Origin: an uncultured Clostridia bacterium
GTDB taxonomy: Bacteria; Bacillota; Clostridia; Christensenellales; UBA1242
Assembly (NCBI GenBank): GCA_944381185.1
Contig: CALWKE010000001.1
Span: 62,001-126,000 of the forward strand
DNA length: 64,000 bases
Direction: 5' to 3'
The notes under the pieces were generated by a model. That model had not been told where the DNA came from. It did not search any database and saw only the letters and a list, made by a program, of their open reading frames with translations. Position 1 is the stretch's first letter. Every line of letters begins with the position of its first letter. Position numbers and translations under genes: made by a program. Of the stretch, positions 1 to 8,293 are shown one piece after another.

Positions 1-1
1 A

Positions 2-193
2 AAGGTAAAGAATGGAATAAATGAAAATATTGGCTATGACGCACTAAATAACAAATTTGTAAATATGCTTGAAAATGGAATAATCGACCCAACAAAAGTA
101 ACAAGGTGTGCACTTGAAAATGCAGGAAGTGTTGCATCTTCAATTTTAACCACTGAAGTTATTGTTGCTGATATTTCAACTAAAAATGAATAA
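2..193 (+). CDS. groL: GroEL chaperonin, C-terminal fragment
   Basis: The first 63 codons visible here are the end of a GroEL (Hsp60) subunit; the gene begins before the window. The fragment reads [11 protein letters not shown], then [20 protein letters not shown] and [10 protein letters not shown], which is the typical GroEL equatorial-domain tail (GYDA...[16 protein letters not shown]...LTTE). GroEL forms the double-ring folding chamber in the cytoplasm. The protein ends in ISTKNE and lacks the Gly-Gly-Met repeat tail found in many GroELs. It is followed by a strong hairpin terminator shared with the convergent gene. Confidence 0.95.
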   Translation, partial: KVKNGINENIGYDALNNKFVNMLENGIIDPTKVTRCALENAGSVASSILTTEVIVADISTKNE

Positions 194-230
194 AAATTAA
201 TAAAAAATATTGAAAAATTAATAAAAAATA

Positions 231-258
231 AAAAAGAACCAAAAATTTGGTTCTTTTT
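231..258. terminator. Bidirectional terminator between groL and the convergent gene
   Basis: A 13-bp perfect inverted repeat (AAAAAGAACCAAA, 2-nt centre, TTTGGTTCTTTTT) with A and T tracts at the two ends, so it can stop transcription from both sides. The stop codon of the minus-strand gene lies at its right edge. Confidence 0.85.
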
Positions 259-1256
259 TACTCTTTTGTTTCTTTAACAATTTCTTGAATAGACAAAAAT
301 CTTTTTTCAAACGTAGGCTTTTTTTGTTGCTGATCAATAGTTCTTGGCTTAACATCTTTGTTTTGTATCAATGGCCTTGTCATAAAGCCTGATTCTAAAA
401 GTTCTATTTTAGATTTTTGCTGTGCTTTTTTAATTTCTTCCGAGTGGTCTGTTGCACCATAAGTTTTTGTTTCTTCATCATCTTTTTCCGACATCAGGTC
501 AGCCATAATATCTTTAAGTGAAATATTAGGGTTAAGTGCCTCATTAAAATCAAACACGCTATCATTTGTTTGAGGAATACTTGATGCCACAGTTTTTTGA
601 TGTGGTGCCGAATAAAACAAGTCATCAAGTTTACCTTTAATATCATCTTGAACTTTAATATCTTTCTCTGGCTTATGCCCAAGCCCAATAGACGAAACAA
701 TACTTTGGTCTTCTTTTTTTGGTCTTCCCGGCTTTCGAAGCACACTTGCACCAATTTTTTGAGCAAATTCTTGCTTTAACCTATTAAACCTTTCATCTGC
801 ATTAATTTGCTTTTCTTCAACTTTTTTATCTTTTCTGTTAGAAATAAAATCACGATCGCTTTTAGTTATCTGTGCATTCGCTTCAATAATATTACAGATT
901 TCATAAATTTTTTCATTAAAAAGCGTAAAGTTTGCACTTTCAGCAGAAAACTCATCTTTCATTTCTCTGTTATAAATTGATTCACAAAGGGAATTATATT
1001 TTTCTTTATGAGCATCAATAAGTTTGCAGACATTCAAAAGTTCTTCAATAAGGCTTTCTTTAAGCCATTTTATTTTTCGTTCATACAAAACAAGGGCACG
1101 GGCTGTTGCCTTTTCCCTTTCTTTATATTCAGCAATAACCTTTTTATCTCTAACTCTTTCCTTTTCAAGTTTAACAAGCCTGTCACTTGTTTCAACTGCT
1201 GAAATCTCTTTTTTTGTTATTTCATCAATATCAATATCATTACTACGCTTTTTCAT
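258..1256 (-). CDS. Hypothetical coiled-coil protein with AT-hook-like motif
   Basis: A 332-residue charged protein that I do not recognise. Residues about 20-70 are rich in Lys/Glu/Arg with heptad-like Leu/Val spacing and probably form a coiled coil. Near residue 175 it has RKPGRPKKE, an AT-hook-like GRP core flanked by basic residues. The second half is low-complexity, polar and probably disordered. There is no signal peptide or membrane segment. The start has an SD (AGGAAG) 8 bases upstream, and the gene overlaps the end of lgt by 14 bases, so it is cotranscribed and probably translationally coupled with lgt. A nucleoid-associated or scaffold role is only a guess from the AT-hook-like motif. 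Confidence 0.75.
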   Translation of the reverse strand: MKKRSNDIDIDEITKKEISAVETSDRLVKLEKERVRDKKVIAEYKEREKATARALVLYERKIKWLKESLIEELLNVCKLIDAHKEKYNSLCESIYNREMKDEFSAESANFTLFNEKIYEICNIIEANAQITKSDRDFISNRKDKKVEEKQINADERFNRLKQEFAQKIGASVLRKPGRPKKEDQSIVSSIGLGHKPEKDIKVQDDIKGKLDDLFYSAPHQKTVASSIPQTNDSVFDFNEALNPNISLKDIMADLMSEKDDEETKTYGATDHSEEIKKAQQKSKIELLESGFMTRPLIQNKDVKPRTIDQQQKKPTFEKRFLSIQEIVKETKE

Positions 1257-2043
1257 GTTTAACTTCCTGACTCTTTCTATGTTTTATAATAAGACTAATT
1301 AACAAAATCACACCAACAGCAATCATAAGAATACTCAACACCCTTGAAACTGCAATACCTGAAACATTATAAATATACTCTGGTTGCCTTAATGGTTCAA
1401 GAATAGTTCTAACCGTTCCATAATAAATCAGATAGAATGCAGTTGTGTAGCCACTTTTCTTTGTTCCCAAAAATATTGATGCCGACAAAAAGAACCCAAC
1501 CAAATTCGCACAAAATTCATAAAAGAATAATGCCTGATAATAAACCCCATCAATTTCAACAGCAAATGGAAACCTTGCAAACCAAGAAGCAGAATCAATA
1601 ACTTGCCCATAAACTTCACTGTTAAAGTAATTGCCCCACCTGCCAATAGCCTGTGCAAGCAAAAGCACCGAGCAAAGAACATCAAAAAGCAAAAGTGGAT
1701 TCTTGTCTTTTTTAATTAAACAAAAAATTGTAAGTCCAAGACCTCCACCAACAATCGCACCGATAATGCTCATGCCACCAGTTCTAAAATTAAAATAATC
1801 ACTAATTGCCAGTGACTCATCAAACAGAACTGCAAAAAGCCTGCCACACAATATGCCTGTTGGCAGAATTATAAGTGCAATGGTAAGTGGCAAATCTGCA
1901 GGCAAATTTTTCTTTTTGCAAAGAATGCTTGCAACAATAACTGCTGCCAAAATGCCAATGCAAATAACAAGCCCATACCAATACACATCAAAGTCGCCTA
2001 TTGAAAAAGCAACCCTATCAACTGCTAATAATAAATTTTTCAT
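1243..2043 (-). CDS. lgt: Prolipoprotein diacylglyceryl transferase
   Basis: Lgt transfers diacylglycerol from phosphatidylglycerol to the lipobox cysteine of prolipoproteins in the cytoplasmic membrane. The 266-residue protein has the multi-helix Lgt topology with the signature RTGGMSIIGAIVGGGLG and the conserved QAIGRWGNYFNSEVYG segment, plus a YEF motif and C-terminal LEPLRQPE. The start was set at the internal ATG at 2043: no SD precedes any candidate, but a consensus promoter ends six bases before this ATG, so the mRNA looks leaderless; the nine-codon longer start would lie inside the promoter. It overlaps the next gene by 14 bases. Confidence 0.93.
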   Translation of the reverse strand: MKNLLLAVDRVAFSIGDFDVYWYGLVICIGILAAVIVASILCKKKNLPADLPLTIALIILPTGILCGRLFAVLFDESLAISDYFNFRTGGMSIIGAIVGGGLGLTIFCLIKKDKNPLLLFDVLCSVLLLAQAIGRWGNYFNSEVYGQVIDSASWFARFPFAVEIDGVYYQALFFYEFCANLVGFFLSASIFLGTKKSGYTTAFYLIYYGTVRTILEPLRQPEYIYNVSGIAVSRVLSILMIAVGVILLISLIIKHRKSQEVKHEKA

Positions 2044-2049
2044 AATATT

Positions 2050-2078
2050 ATTATATGAATGATAAACCATAAAGTCAA
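2050..2078 (-). promoter_or_regulatory. Leaderless promoter of lgt
   Basis: On the minus strand TTGACT (2073-2078), 17-bp spacer, TATAAT (2050-2055), then six bases and the ATG of lgt. The expected transcription start coincides with the start codon. Confidence 0.75.
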
Positions 2079-2084
2079 GAAAGA

Positions 2085-2117
2085 AAAAATTCCTATGAAA
2101 ATTTCATAGGAATTTTT
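2085..2117 (-). terminator. Terminator of the 880-residue coiled-coil gene
   Basis: A long inverted repeat, AAAAATTCCTATGAAA against TTTCATAGGAATTTTT, directly after the stop codon at 2120; read on the minus strand it ends in a run of T. It lies just upstream of the lgt promoter and separates the two units. Confidence 0.8.
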
Positions 2118-2119
2118 TA

Positions 2120-4762
2120 TTAAAATTCAGGTTGTTTTGCATCTTCTTCTGCACCAGGAGTTGGTTCATAAGGAAGTCCAAGTTTGCCAGCAATAAATTC
2201 ACGAAGTTGTTCATCTGTCATGCTACCTGCATCTCTTCCTGTGATAGACTCATAAAGAGACTCCAAGAAATCTCTGTTATTTTCAAGATTTGCAAGTTGA
2301 TTTTCAAGTTCAGATACTCTTTCAAGAGCAATCTCAAGTTGACTTTTTGCATTTTCAAGTTCTGCTTTAAGGTTAGCATTTTCACCTTCAAGTGTTTCAT
2401 ATTTATCAACAAGTTCGTTATATTTTGCAATTTGGTTAACAAGTTCTTGTTTTGCATTTTCAAGTTCTGTTTTTGCTGTATTATAATCTGCAAGCAAATC
2501 AGCATTTTCACTTTCAAGTTCTGTAATTGTGTTTTCAAGGTCAGTAATTGTTGAGTTAAGATCATCAACTTGACCTTGAAGATCTGCAATTTGATTTTTA
2601 AGTTCAGCATTTTCAGCTTTCAAACCTTCATTTTCAGCTTCAAGTTCTGCCTTTTCAGCCTCAAGTCTTTCAATTTGTGCCTCGGCTTCTGCTAATTCTT
2701 GTTCAAGTCTTGCAATTTCATCTGGATCGGTTTCACCAGCAAGTTGTTTTTTAAGGTCTTCAATTTCTGCTTTTGCTTCTTCCAAATCTTTAACAACTTC
2801 ATCGTATTTTTGTAAAGTTAATGAACCTTCAAGAGCATTTTCCATTTCACCAGTTGTTGAGAATCCATATCCATCTAAATTATCGGTTTTTGCAGCGTTT
2901 TCAATCAATGTTTCAAGATTTGCCCTTTCTTCTTCGCTAATATTTCCGTCTTCTTTAGCTGATGTCAAACTTTCATAAAATGCTTCAAGTTCTGCAATTT
3001 CACTATCAATATAAGCCTTAATATTTTGATATCTTTCATCAGTAGATGCATTGTCAAGAGCTTCATTGATTGCATCAATAATTCCATCAATGGTTTCATC
3101 AGAAACAGTCACACCATTAATATTTTTAATAGCATTAATCAAATCAATAAGTTCTTGTTTTGAAACTTCTGCATCATATCTGCTTTGCAATGCTTCAAGT
3201 TTTGCTTCCATATATGGTGTTTGTGTTGCAGATTCATAACTCATAGAAATTTCATTGCCATTTTCATCTTTTCCCAAAACAACACTACCGGTTTTGTCAT
3301 TTGCTGCAAAATATGTATCAACAACTGAATGTAAACCATCAATTTCAGATTGAGCAATTCCACCATACTCAACATTTTCAAGTGTAACACTAGCTGCAAG
3401 CATTTGTGGTTGATTAGCATTAGTTTCAGGAAGTTCAAATCCTTGTTCTCCAAGATAAGTTGTCATTTGATCTCTTGTTGTGATGCCATCTTCAACAATC
3501 ATATTATAAAGTTCGTCAAAAGCGACCTTTTCTCTATTTTCGTCTTCAGCATATTGAGCAACTATAGCAACATCAGGATTAATAAAACCATTAACTGGTT
3601 TATTATCTTTAGCACCAAAAAGTCCACCTAAAAATGCACTTAATCCTACAACGCCAACAGCAGCAAATCCAATTAAAGTTCCTTTTATTTTGCCCCAGTT
3701 TTTATCCATAAATGATGCTTTTTTATCTAATGGATAATATCCTTTTACTCTTTTAGTCTTTGCTTCTCCATTTTTCTTAAATACAACTGAACCATCTTTA
3801 TAATATGGAACTTTTTTATAGTAGACATACTTTGGTTTTTCACTTTCTGCAGTAACATGTGCTCTTGTTGCTTCACCTTGACGCCTTACATTTCCAATAG
3901 CAGCACCAATACCTCTACCAATACTACCATCAACATGGTCTCTTGTTGTTAAGCCTTCTTCTGCAATTTTTCTTCTTGCTGCTTCACCCTCTGCAGTAAC
4001 ATGTGCCCTTGTTGCTTCATTTTCTGCAGTAATAACGGCAGTATAACCAGAGATTTGTCCGCTTAAATTTTCAACAGCAGCATCAAATTTAGAATTTAAT
4101 CCTTTGCTTAAAGCAGAAATTGCTTTTGATGAATCATTTTTTGCTCTAGCAATCATCTTTGAAAGGTCATCAACAACAGAACTCAATTTTTTAATTGAAC
4201 CATTAACTTCTTTAATAACCTTATCTTCAGACATTTCAATTTTGCTACCAGTATAACTATTAATAACACTAACAAATCCACCGCCAACACTTGCAGTTTT
4301 AAGAGCGTCTGAAAGAGATGCTAATTTTACTTTAATTTCATCAAGAGCAGCTTTTGTCGCTGAATCATCTTTCTTTTTTGCAGCCTCAAGAGCAACATCA
4401 AGTTCAGTTCGCAAAGCATTTGCCTCTGCAACTGCTGAAATTAACTTAATAGGCATCATTCTTGTGAGCCCAACATTTTTACGCAACTCTTCAACAACTG
4501 CAACATCTTCTGGTTTGTTTGCATCAAAAATTCGAACACCACTAGGTGTTTTAGCAACAACTTCAACATCAAGACCAGCATCCTCAAAAGCTTTTACCAT
4601 GCCTTCGTATGCTTTAATCACATATCCAACTTGGTCATTAACTTTTGCAAGATTTTCTATATACCCTTTTTTCTCGGCACTAGCCATTACTGAATTAAAG
4701 TCAATAACTGCTTTTGCCATTCCAATAATTTCACTATTTGTTATTTTTTGAACATTTGCCAT
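2120..4762 (-). CDS. Large membrane-anchored coiled-coil protein, unknown function
   Basis: An 880-residue protein not recognised as a known family. From the N-terminus: an alpha-rich region (1-230) with no signal peptide; two copies of EATRAHVTAE (about 245 and 298) flanking a segment containing EEGLTTRDHVDGS; a strongly basic Tyr/Lys patch (about 310-355); one transmembrane helix (GTLIGFAAVGVVGLSAFLGG, about 360-380); an acidic region; and a long coiled coil (about 640-835) with tandem LEAE/LENA heptads. No Cys-rich or catalytic motif is visible. By the positive-inside rule the N-terminal half should be cytoplasmic and the coiled coil extracellular. It is monocistronic with a good promoter, an SD (AAGGGAG) and a 176-base structured leader. 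A scaffold, stalk or adhesion role is inference. Confidence 0.8.
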   Translation of the reverse strand: MANVQKITNSEIIGMAKAVIDFNSVMASAEKKGYIENLAKVNDQVGYVIKAYEGMVKAFEDAGLDVEVVAKTPSGVRIFDANKPEDVAVVEELRKNVGLTRMMPIKLISAVAEANALRTELDVALEAAKKKDDSATKAALDEIKVKLASLSDALKTASVGGGFVSVINSYTGSKIEMSEDKVIKEVNGSIKKLSSVVDDLSKMIARAKNDSSKAISALSKGLNSKFDAAVENLSGQISGYTAVITAENEATRAHVTAEGEAARRKIAEEGLTTRDHVDGSIGRGIGAAIGNVRRQGEATRAHVTAESEKPKYVYYKKVPYYKDGSVVFKKNGEAKTKRVKGYYPLDKKASFMDKNWGKIKGTLIGFAAVGVVGLSAFLGGLFGAKDNKPVNGFINPDVAIVAQYAEDENREKVAFDELYNMIVEDGITTRDQMTTYLGEQGFELPETNANQPQMLAASVTLENVEYGGIAQSEIDGLHSVVDTYFAANDKTGSVVLGKDENGNEISMSYESATQTPYMEAKLEALQSRYDAEVSKQELIDLINAIKNINGVTVSDETIDGIIDAINEALDNASTDERYQNIKAYIDSEIAELEAFYESLTSAKEDGNISEEERANLETLIENAAKTDNLDGYGFSTTGEMENALEGSLTLQKYDEVVKDLEEAKAEIEDLKKQLAGETDPDEIARLEQELAEAEAQIERLEAEKAELEAENEGLKAENAELKNQIADLQGQVDDLNSTITDLENTITELESENADLLADYNTAKTELENAKQELVNQIAKYNELVDKYETLEGENANLKAELENAKSQLEIALERVSELENQLANLENNRDFLESLYESITGRDAGSMTDEQLREFIAGKLGLPYEPTPGAEEDAKQPEF

Positions 4763-4938
4763 ATCAATAACTCCCTTATTTTAGTTTTCGAGTTAACATT
4801 AAAATTTTAACACGCAATAAAACAAAAATCAATACCTTTCAAAAAATTACTGATAATTATTTTTTATGCATGCTAGCAAAGTAGCAAAAATGCTTAAATT
4901 TTACTTATTTTGCTAACTTTAACCATATCTCTATGGTT
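4763..4938 (-). promoter_or_regulatory. Structured 5' leader of the coiled-coil gene
   Basis: The predicted transcript begins with AACCATA-GAGA-TATGGTT (4921-4938): a 7-bp stem capped by a GNRA-type GAGA tetraloop at the very 5' end. Further down, TAGCAAA (4874-4880) and TTTGCTA (4909-4915) can pair around an inner AGCA/TGCT stem. The SD AAGGGAG lies about 10 bases before the ATG. No known riboswitch class is recognised. An mRNA-stabilising 5' hairpin is the simplest reading. Confidence 0.5.
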
Positions 4939-4944
4939 ATAAGT

Positions 4945-4973
4945 ATAATACCATTTTTAGCACAAAAAGTCAA
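4945..4973 (-). promoter_or_regulatory. Promoter of the coiled-coil gene
   Basis: TTGACT (4968-4973), 17-bp spacer, TATTAT (4945-4950) on the minus strand; predicted start near 4938. Confidence 0.7.
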
Positions 4974-5049
4974 TACCCAATATTAAATTTTGTAATATAA
5001 TAATAACTTTTATAAATACTATAAACAAAAGTTATCACATAATTAAACT

Positions 5050-5685
5050 TTATTCTTCTTCATCTAAATTTTGAACTAAAACTTTTCGGCACACTTTTTT
5101 TATTAAATCAAATTCAAAACCCTTTCTAAAAAGTGACATATAAATTTTTTGCAATTCTTCTTTTGAAAAATTATTTTTATTTTTATTTTTTAATAATTTT
5201 TTTAATTGTTTTTCACAGAGTTCTTCCTCTTTTTCATCTGTGTTTAACTCTAAAACATTAGATATTATTTCATTAGAAACACCCTTTTGTTTTAGTTTGT
5301 TTTCAAGCATCTTTTTTGAATACTTATAATTTTCTTGAACAAATGTTTTTGCAAACAATTCGTCATTAACATAATTATATTCTTCAAGTTTAAAAATTGC
5401 ACTATCAATAACCTTTTTTTCAAATCCTTTTTTAAAAAGTTTATCAAAAAGTTCTTTTTTTGTGTGAATTCTGCTTGAAATATAGTCGATAGCTTTTTCA
5501 AATGCACTTTTAACTTCACTTTCAAATATGGCATTTTTTAAAGTATTTTCATCAATTTCACTATTTTCTTTAAGCCTAAACAAAATTGCTGTTTCTTTAT
5601 TAAGCCCACAAAAAAAAGCATTATCAACAAAAATATTGACACGCTTTTTATTTTTTTGTTCTTCAATTTTTGTTATAACAGCCAC
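5050..5685 (-). CDS. recX: Regulatory protein RecX
   Basis: RecX binds and modulates RecA filaments in recombination and SOS. The 211-residue protein has the three-helix RecX repeats: AIDYISSRIHTKKEL.DKL..KGF, then AIFKLEEYNYVNDELFAKTFV, KYSKKMLENKLKQKGVS and a C-terminal LFRKGFEFDLI. The window's longest frame starts 135 bases earlier but would overlap yigZ; I placed the start at GTG 5685, seven bases after a CGGAG ribosome binding site and four bases after the yigZ stop. A TTG one codon earlier is the alternative. It is the second gene of a yigZ-recX operon; an N-terminal extension of about 45 residues before the repeats resembles that of other Firmicutes RecX. Confidence 0.85.
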   Translation of the reverse strand: MAVITKIEEQKNKKRVNIFVDNAFFCGLNKETAILFRLKENSEIDENTLKNAIFESEVKSAFEKAIDYISSRIHTKKELFDKLFKKGFEKKVIDSAIFKLEEYNYVNDELFAKTFVQENYKYSKKMLENKLKQKGVSNEIISNVLELNTDEKEEELCEKQLKKLLKNKNKNNFSKEELQKIYMSLFRKGFEFDLIKKVCRKVLVQNLDEEE

Positions 5686-5689
5686 CAAA

Positions 5690-6400
5690 CTACTCCGAAA
5701 TATTACTTTTATATTCAAATTTATAAAACCCTGTGCCATACTTGTTAATAACGCCAGCACCACGAGTTCTTGCACGAATGCTTGCAAGCAACTTTTCTGA
5801 CGCCTTAACAGGAACTGCAATTTTCATAACAGGCATAGACTCATCGTTCTTTTGCTCAATAATATGAACACTTCCGTCAGCAAAAAGTTTGTTGACTGAA
5901 CCATAGTTCTGATATGAAACTTTAATTTCAATTTCATTGCAGAATACCATTTTATATTTTTTAGCCTCATTTAACGCACCAATAGCAACAGTGTTATAAA
6001 CTCTTGTAAGTCGGCTTTTGCCAAGTTCAATACCGCCAAAATAACGAACAACTGCAACCAAAGTATTTGTTATATGCATCTGTTTAAGGGCTTCAAAAAT
6101 GGGTGCTCCTGCTGAACCTGCTGGCTCGCCGTCATCATTATTTTTTGCAACACTATAATCTTCCCCCAAAATATAAGCATAGGCAACATGCTTTGCATTT
6201 TTATTGCTCTTTTTAAGATTTCCAATAATAGTGTGAACATCGTCATCAGATTCAACATGAAAAGCCATGCCAATAAACCTTGATTTTTTTATATCAAGTT
6301 CAACAGGCACAGTTTCTTCAACTGAAATATAGTCATTTTTAATTTCTTGTTTTTCTTTTCCCTGCTCTTCATAAATGGTATCAACATTAACATAACCCAT
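5690..6400 (-). CDS. YigZ/IMPACT family protein
   Basis: A 236-residue member of the YigZ (UPF0029/IMPACT) family, whose exact role in bacteria is unsettled although the fold is linked to translation. The family signature DDGEPAGSAGAPIFEAL is at about 90-106, followed by LVAVVRYFGGIELGKSRL and a second, ferredoxin-like C-terminal domain ending in KYGTGFYKFEY. The ATG at 6400 is chosen because GAGGAA sits seven bases upstream; the longer frame would use a TTG overlapping that SD. A roughly 20-residue N-terminal extension precedes the usual start. First gene of the operon with recX. Confidence 0.9.
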   Translation of the reverse strand: MGYVNVDTIYEEQGKEKQEIKNDYISVEETVPVELDIKKSRFIGMAFHVESDDDVHTIIGNLKKSNKNAKHVAYAYILGEDYSVAKNNDDGEPAGSAGAPIFEALKQMHITNTLVAVVRYFGGIELGKSRLTRVYNTVAIGALNEAKKYKMVFCNEIEIKVSYQNYGSVNKLFADGSVHIIEQKNDESMPVMKIAVPVKASEKLLASIRARTRGAGVINKYGTGFYKFEYKSNISE

Positions 6401-6433
6401 AAAGTTATTCCTCAAAAAATATTTTATATCTAG

Positions 6434-6461
6434 AATATATCACAAATAGAAAAAATTTCAA
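6434..6461 (-). promoter_or_regulatory. Promoter of yigZ-recX
   Basis: TTGAAA (6456-6461), 16-bp spacer, TATATT (6434-6439) with an upstream TG (extended -10) on the minus strand. Confidence 0.55.
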
Positions 6462-6480
6462 AATAAACTTCAATATTATA

Positions 6481-7275
6481 TCAAATTAAAAATGTCAAAA
6501 TCAAAAGCACAAACACAATCACCAGTGACACAGAAAGTATTCTTACAAGCCAAAGCCTAGAAATAACCTTCTTTTCAGGTTTAAATAAAAGCCCAAAACA
6601 ATTAAATCTTTCAAAAAAACTTAAATGTAATTTTAAAATTGGAATTGTGTTTGGCGTAAAATAATAGCCTTTCTTTTCTAAATAATCGCACATAAAAATT
6701 TTGCAAGATAAATTTCGAACAGTGCAAACCCCCTGCTTTGTATATTTGCAAAATGAAGGGCAACAACCCGTGCAACCTTTTTTGCCAAGTTCACGGTGCG
6801 AAACACAAAGATTATCTTTAAAATCACACATATTGTTAAGGCTGTTTTCTTTGTCAATATAGTCACTTGCATATTCAGTTGCCTTTCCCAGCCTTTTAAA
6901 TGCATTAAAATTAAAATAAGTATCAAGCATAGCAGAAAGCATAAAATCGTTGTTATTCTTCTTATTTTTTAAATTATTAACATAAAATGTTCCATCAAAC
7001 TCAATTTTTTTATGTCGCAACTTTTTTATAATTTTCTTACAGACCTTGTAAAGCTTTATTATTCTTTTGCAGTTATCTTTTTGAATTAAAATAGATTCTT
7101 TTTTTGAGTTCCCATAAAGTTTAACATCTAAACAAATCGAATTTTCATCTATTAAAAGCAAATCCCCACTTTTAAAGTTACCTATAATACTATTAATGCA
7201 ATCTTTATTCAAACTCACATCAAATACTTTTTTGTTTTTTAAAACACTATTAAATTCAACAACATTAAATTTCAT
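6481..7275 (-). CDS. Cys-rich protein with C-terminal membrane anchor, unknown
   Basis: A 264-residue protein not assigned to a family. Residues about 145-200 hold a dense cysteine cluster: MCDFKDNLC, GCTGCCPSFC, GVCTVRNLSC and IFMC, which would suit a metal or Fe-S site reminiscent of YkgJ-type cysteine clusters. The last about 22 residues form a single hydrophobic helix (VSLVIVFVLLILTFLI), so the cluster would face the cytoplasm on a tail-anchored protein. It starts one base after the stop of the Rsm22-like gene, with its SD (GAAGG) inside that gene, so the pair is translationally coupled. A metal-handling role for the neighbouring Fe-S methyltransferase is inference only. Confidence 0.7.
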   Translation of the reverse strand: MKFNVVEFNSVLKNKKVFDVSLNKDCINSIIGNFKSGDLLLIDENSICLDVKLYGNSKKESILIQKDNCKRIIKLYKVCKKIIKKLRHKKIEFDGTFYVNNLKNKKNNNDFMLSAMLDTYFNFNAFKRLGKATEYASDYIDKENSLNNMCDFKDNLCVSHRELGKKGCTGCCPSFCKYTKQGVCTVRNLSCKIFMCDYLEKKGYYFTPNTIPILKLHLSFFERFNCFGLLFKPEKKVISRLWLVRILSVSLVIVFVLLILTFLI

Positions 7276-7276
7276 A

Positions 7277-8236
7277 TCAAACCTTCATTTGTTCATTAAT
7301 CTTTATTTTTCTTGCCATTTTAAACTTTTCTTTATCTTTTTTTGTGATAGCAACATTTTTAATACCACCCGAAGCACAAACTTTAAGTTCAACTAAATTC
7401 TTTTTTATTATTGGTCTTCTAATAACTCTCGCCAAATCTTCATAATCAACATTTTCGCCATTATTTTCAATTTTTTCAAACAAAAGATAAAAATACTTTT
7501 CATCTTCATAACTTTGAATGGCATCTTTTGCAAGTTTATGAACACTCGACCTTTCAACTCGTGCATAAAATTGGCAATAGTCATTTTTTAGTGGACACAT
7601 TTCATTTTTGCAAGGCGCTATAACTTTAAATCCAAATTTCTTGCAAATGCCTTTAATATTCATGTATTGCTCATAAATTGACGGCGTTCCCGCATCAACC
7701 AACAAAACATATTTGTTAGATAGATTAAATAACTTGCAAACTGCATTAACCCTGTCAAATTCAGTCATTTCAGAAAGCACATAAGATGACAAAACTAAAT
7801 TATATTTTTCTTCGCTTTCAAAATTTAAAATATCTTCGTGAATAATGTTTTCATATTCTGTTAGTTTTTTAAAAACATCAATCATGTTTTTATTGTTTTC
7901 AACAAATGTTAACTCTGCATTTTCAAAATAATCTTTAATTGCAAAGTATCCTGCACCTGTGCCCGCCCCAACATCAATTATTGACTTTAAATTTTTATCT
8001 AATATATTTTGACTTATTAGTGTTTTAAATAGTGAACACAAAACCTCATTCGTTGCTGGCATTCTTGAAATTGCATAAATTCCACTATCCGACAAATCTT
8101 CAATAAGTGGCTTGCTTTCACCCGTTTTATTTTTATATTTATAGGTTAAATTTTTTTGAACCTTTAAAACCTTGCCCTTGCCAAGTTCAAAAAACAAATT
8201 TTTAATTTTATCTTTAACCGACTCTAAAAGTGCCAT
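7277..8236 (-). CDS. Rsm22-family ribosomal methyltransferase-like protein
   Basis: A 319-residue class I SAM-dependent methyltransferase of the Rsm22 family (mitochondrial METTL17 relatives), which associate with the small ribosomal subunit. Visible features: YAISRMPATNEV before the SAM site, motif I IDVGAGTGAGYF, the acidic motif FVENNKNM, SSYVLSE, DAGTP, then the family Cys pattern PCKNEMCPLKNDYCQF followed by the basic RVERSSVHK and, near the C-terminus, VCASGG. These four cysteines match the ligands reported to bind a [4Fe-4S] cluster in this family. Length agrees with bacterial members. SD AAAGGA precedes the ATG. Cotranscribed with the Cys-rich membrane gene downstream. Confidence 0.82.
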   Translation of the reverse strand: MALLESVKDKIKNLFFELGKGKVLKVQKNLTYKYKNKTGESKPLIEDLSDSGIYAISRMPATNEVLCSLFKTLISQNILDKNLKSIIDVGAGTGAGYFAIKDYFENAELTFVENNKNMIDVFKKLTEYENIIHEDILNFESEEKYNLVLSSYVLSEMTEFDRVNAVCKLFNLSNKYVLLVDAGTPSIYEQYMNIKGICKKFGFKVIAPCKNEMCPLKNDYCQFYARVERSSVHKLAKDAIQSYEDEKYFYLLFEKIENNGENVDYEDLARVIRRPIIKKNLVELKVCASGGIKNVAITKKDKEKFKMARKIKINEQMKV

Positions 8237-8251
8237 AAATTCAGTCCTTTT

Positions 8252-8278
8252 AAGGTGTTATGTGAAACATAGTATTCA
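8252..8278. repeat. Palindromic repeat, copy 1 (degenerate right arm)
   Basis: Left arm AAGGTGTTATG (8252-8262), 5-nt spacer TGAAA, right arm decayed to CATAGTATTCA. It lies in the gap between the RluA-family gene and the Rsm22-like gene and matches the left arm of six other intergenic copies exactly or with one or two changes. Confidence 0.65.
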
Positions 8279-8293
8279 TTTTTATAAAAATTA

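Noticed and set aside
2132..2554. Plus-strand reading frame of 140 codons in the coiled-coil gene
   Set aside because: Antisense shadow of the heptad-repeat coding sequence; no SD, promoter or codon use of its own.
2280..2700. Repeated CAAGTTCTG/CTTCAAGTT units looking like a tandem or CRISPR-like repeat
   Set aside because: They are in-frame codons of Leu-Glu coiled-coil heptads with irregular spacing and no spacers.
5686..5820. N-terminal extension of RecX overlapping yigZ
   Set aside because: An SD and GTG just after the yigZ stop give the family-typical N-terminus.
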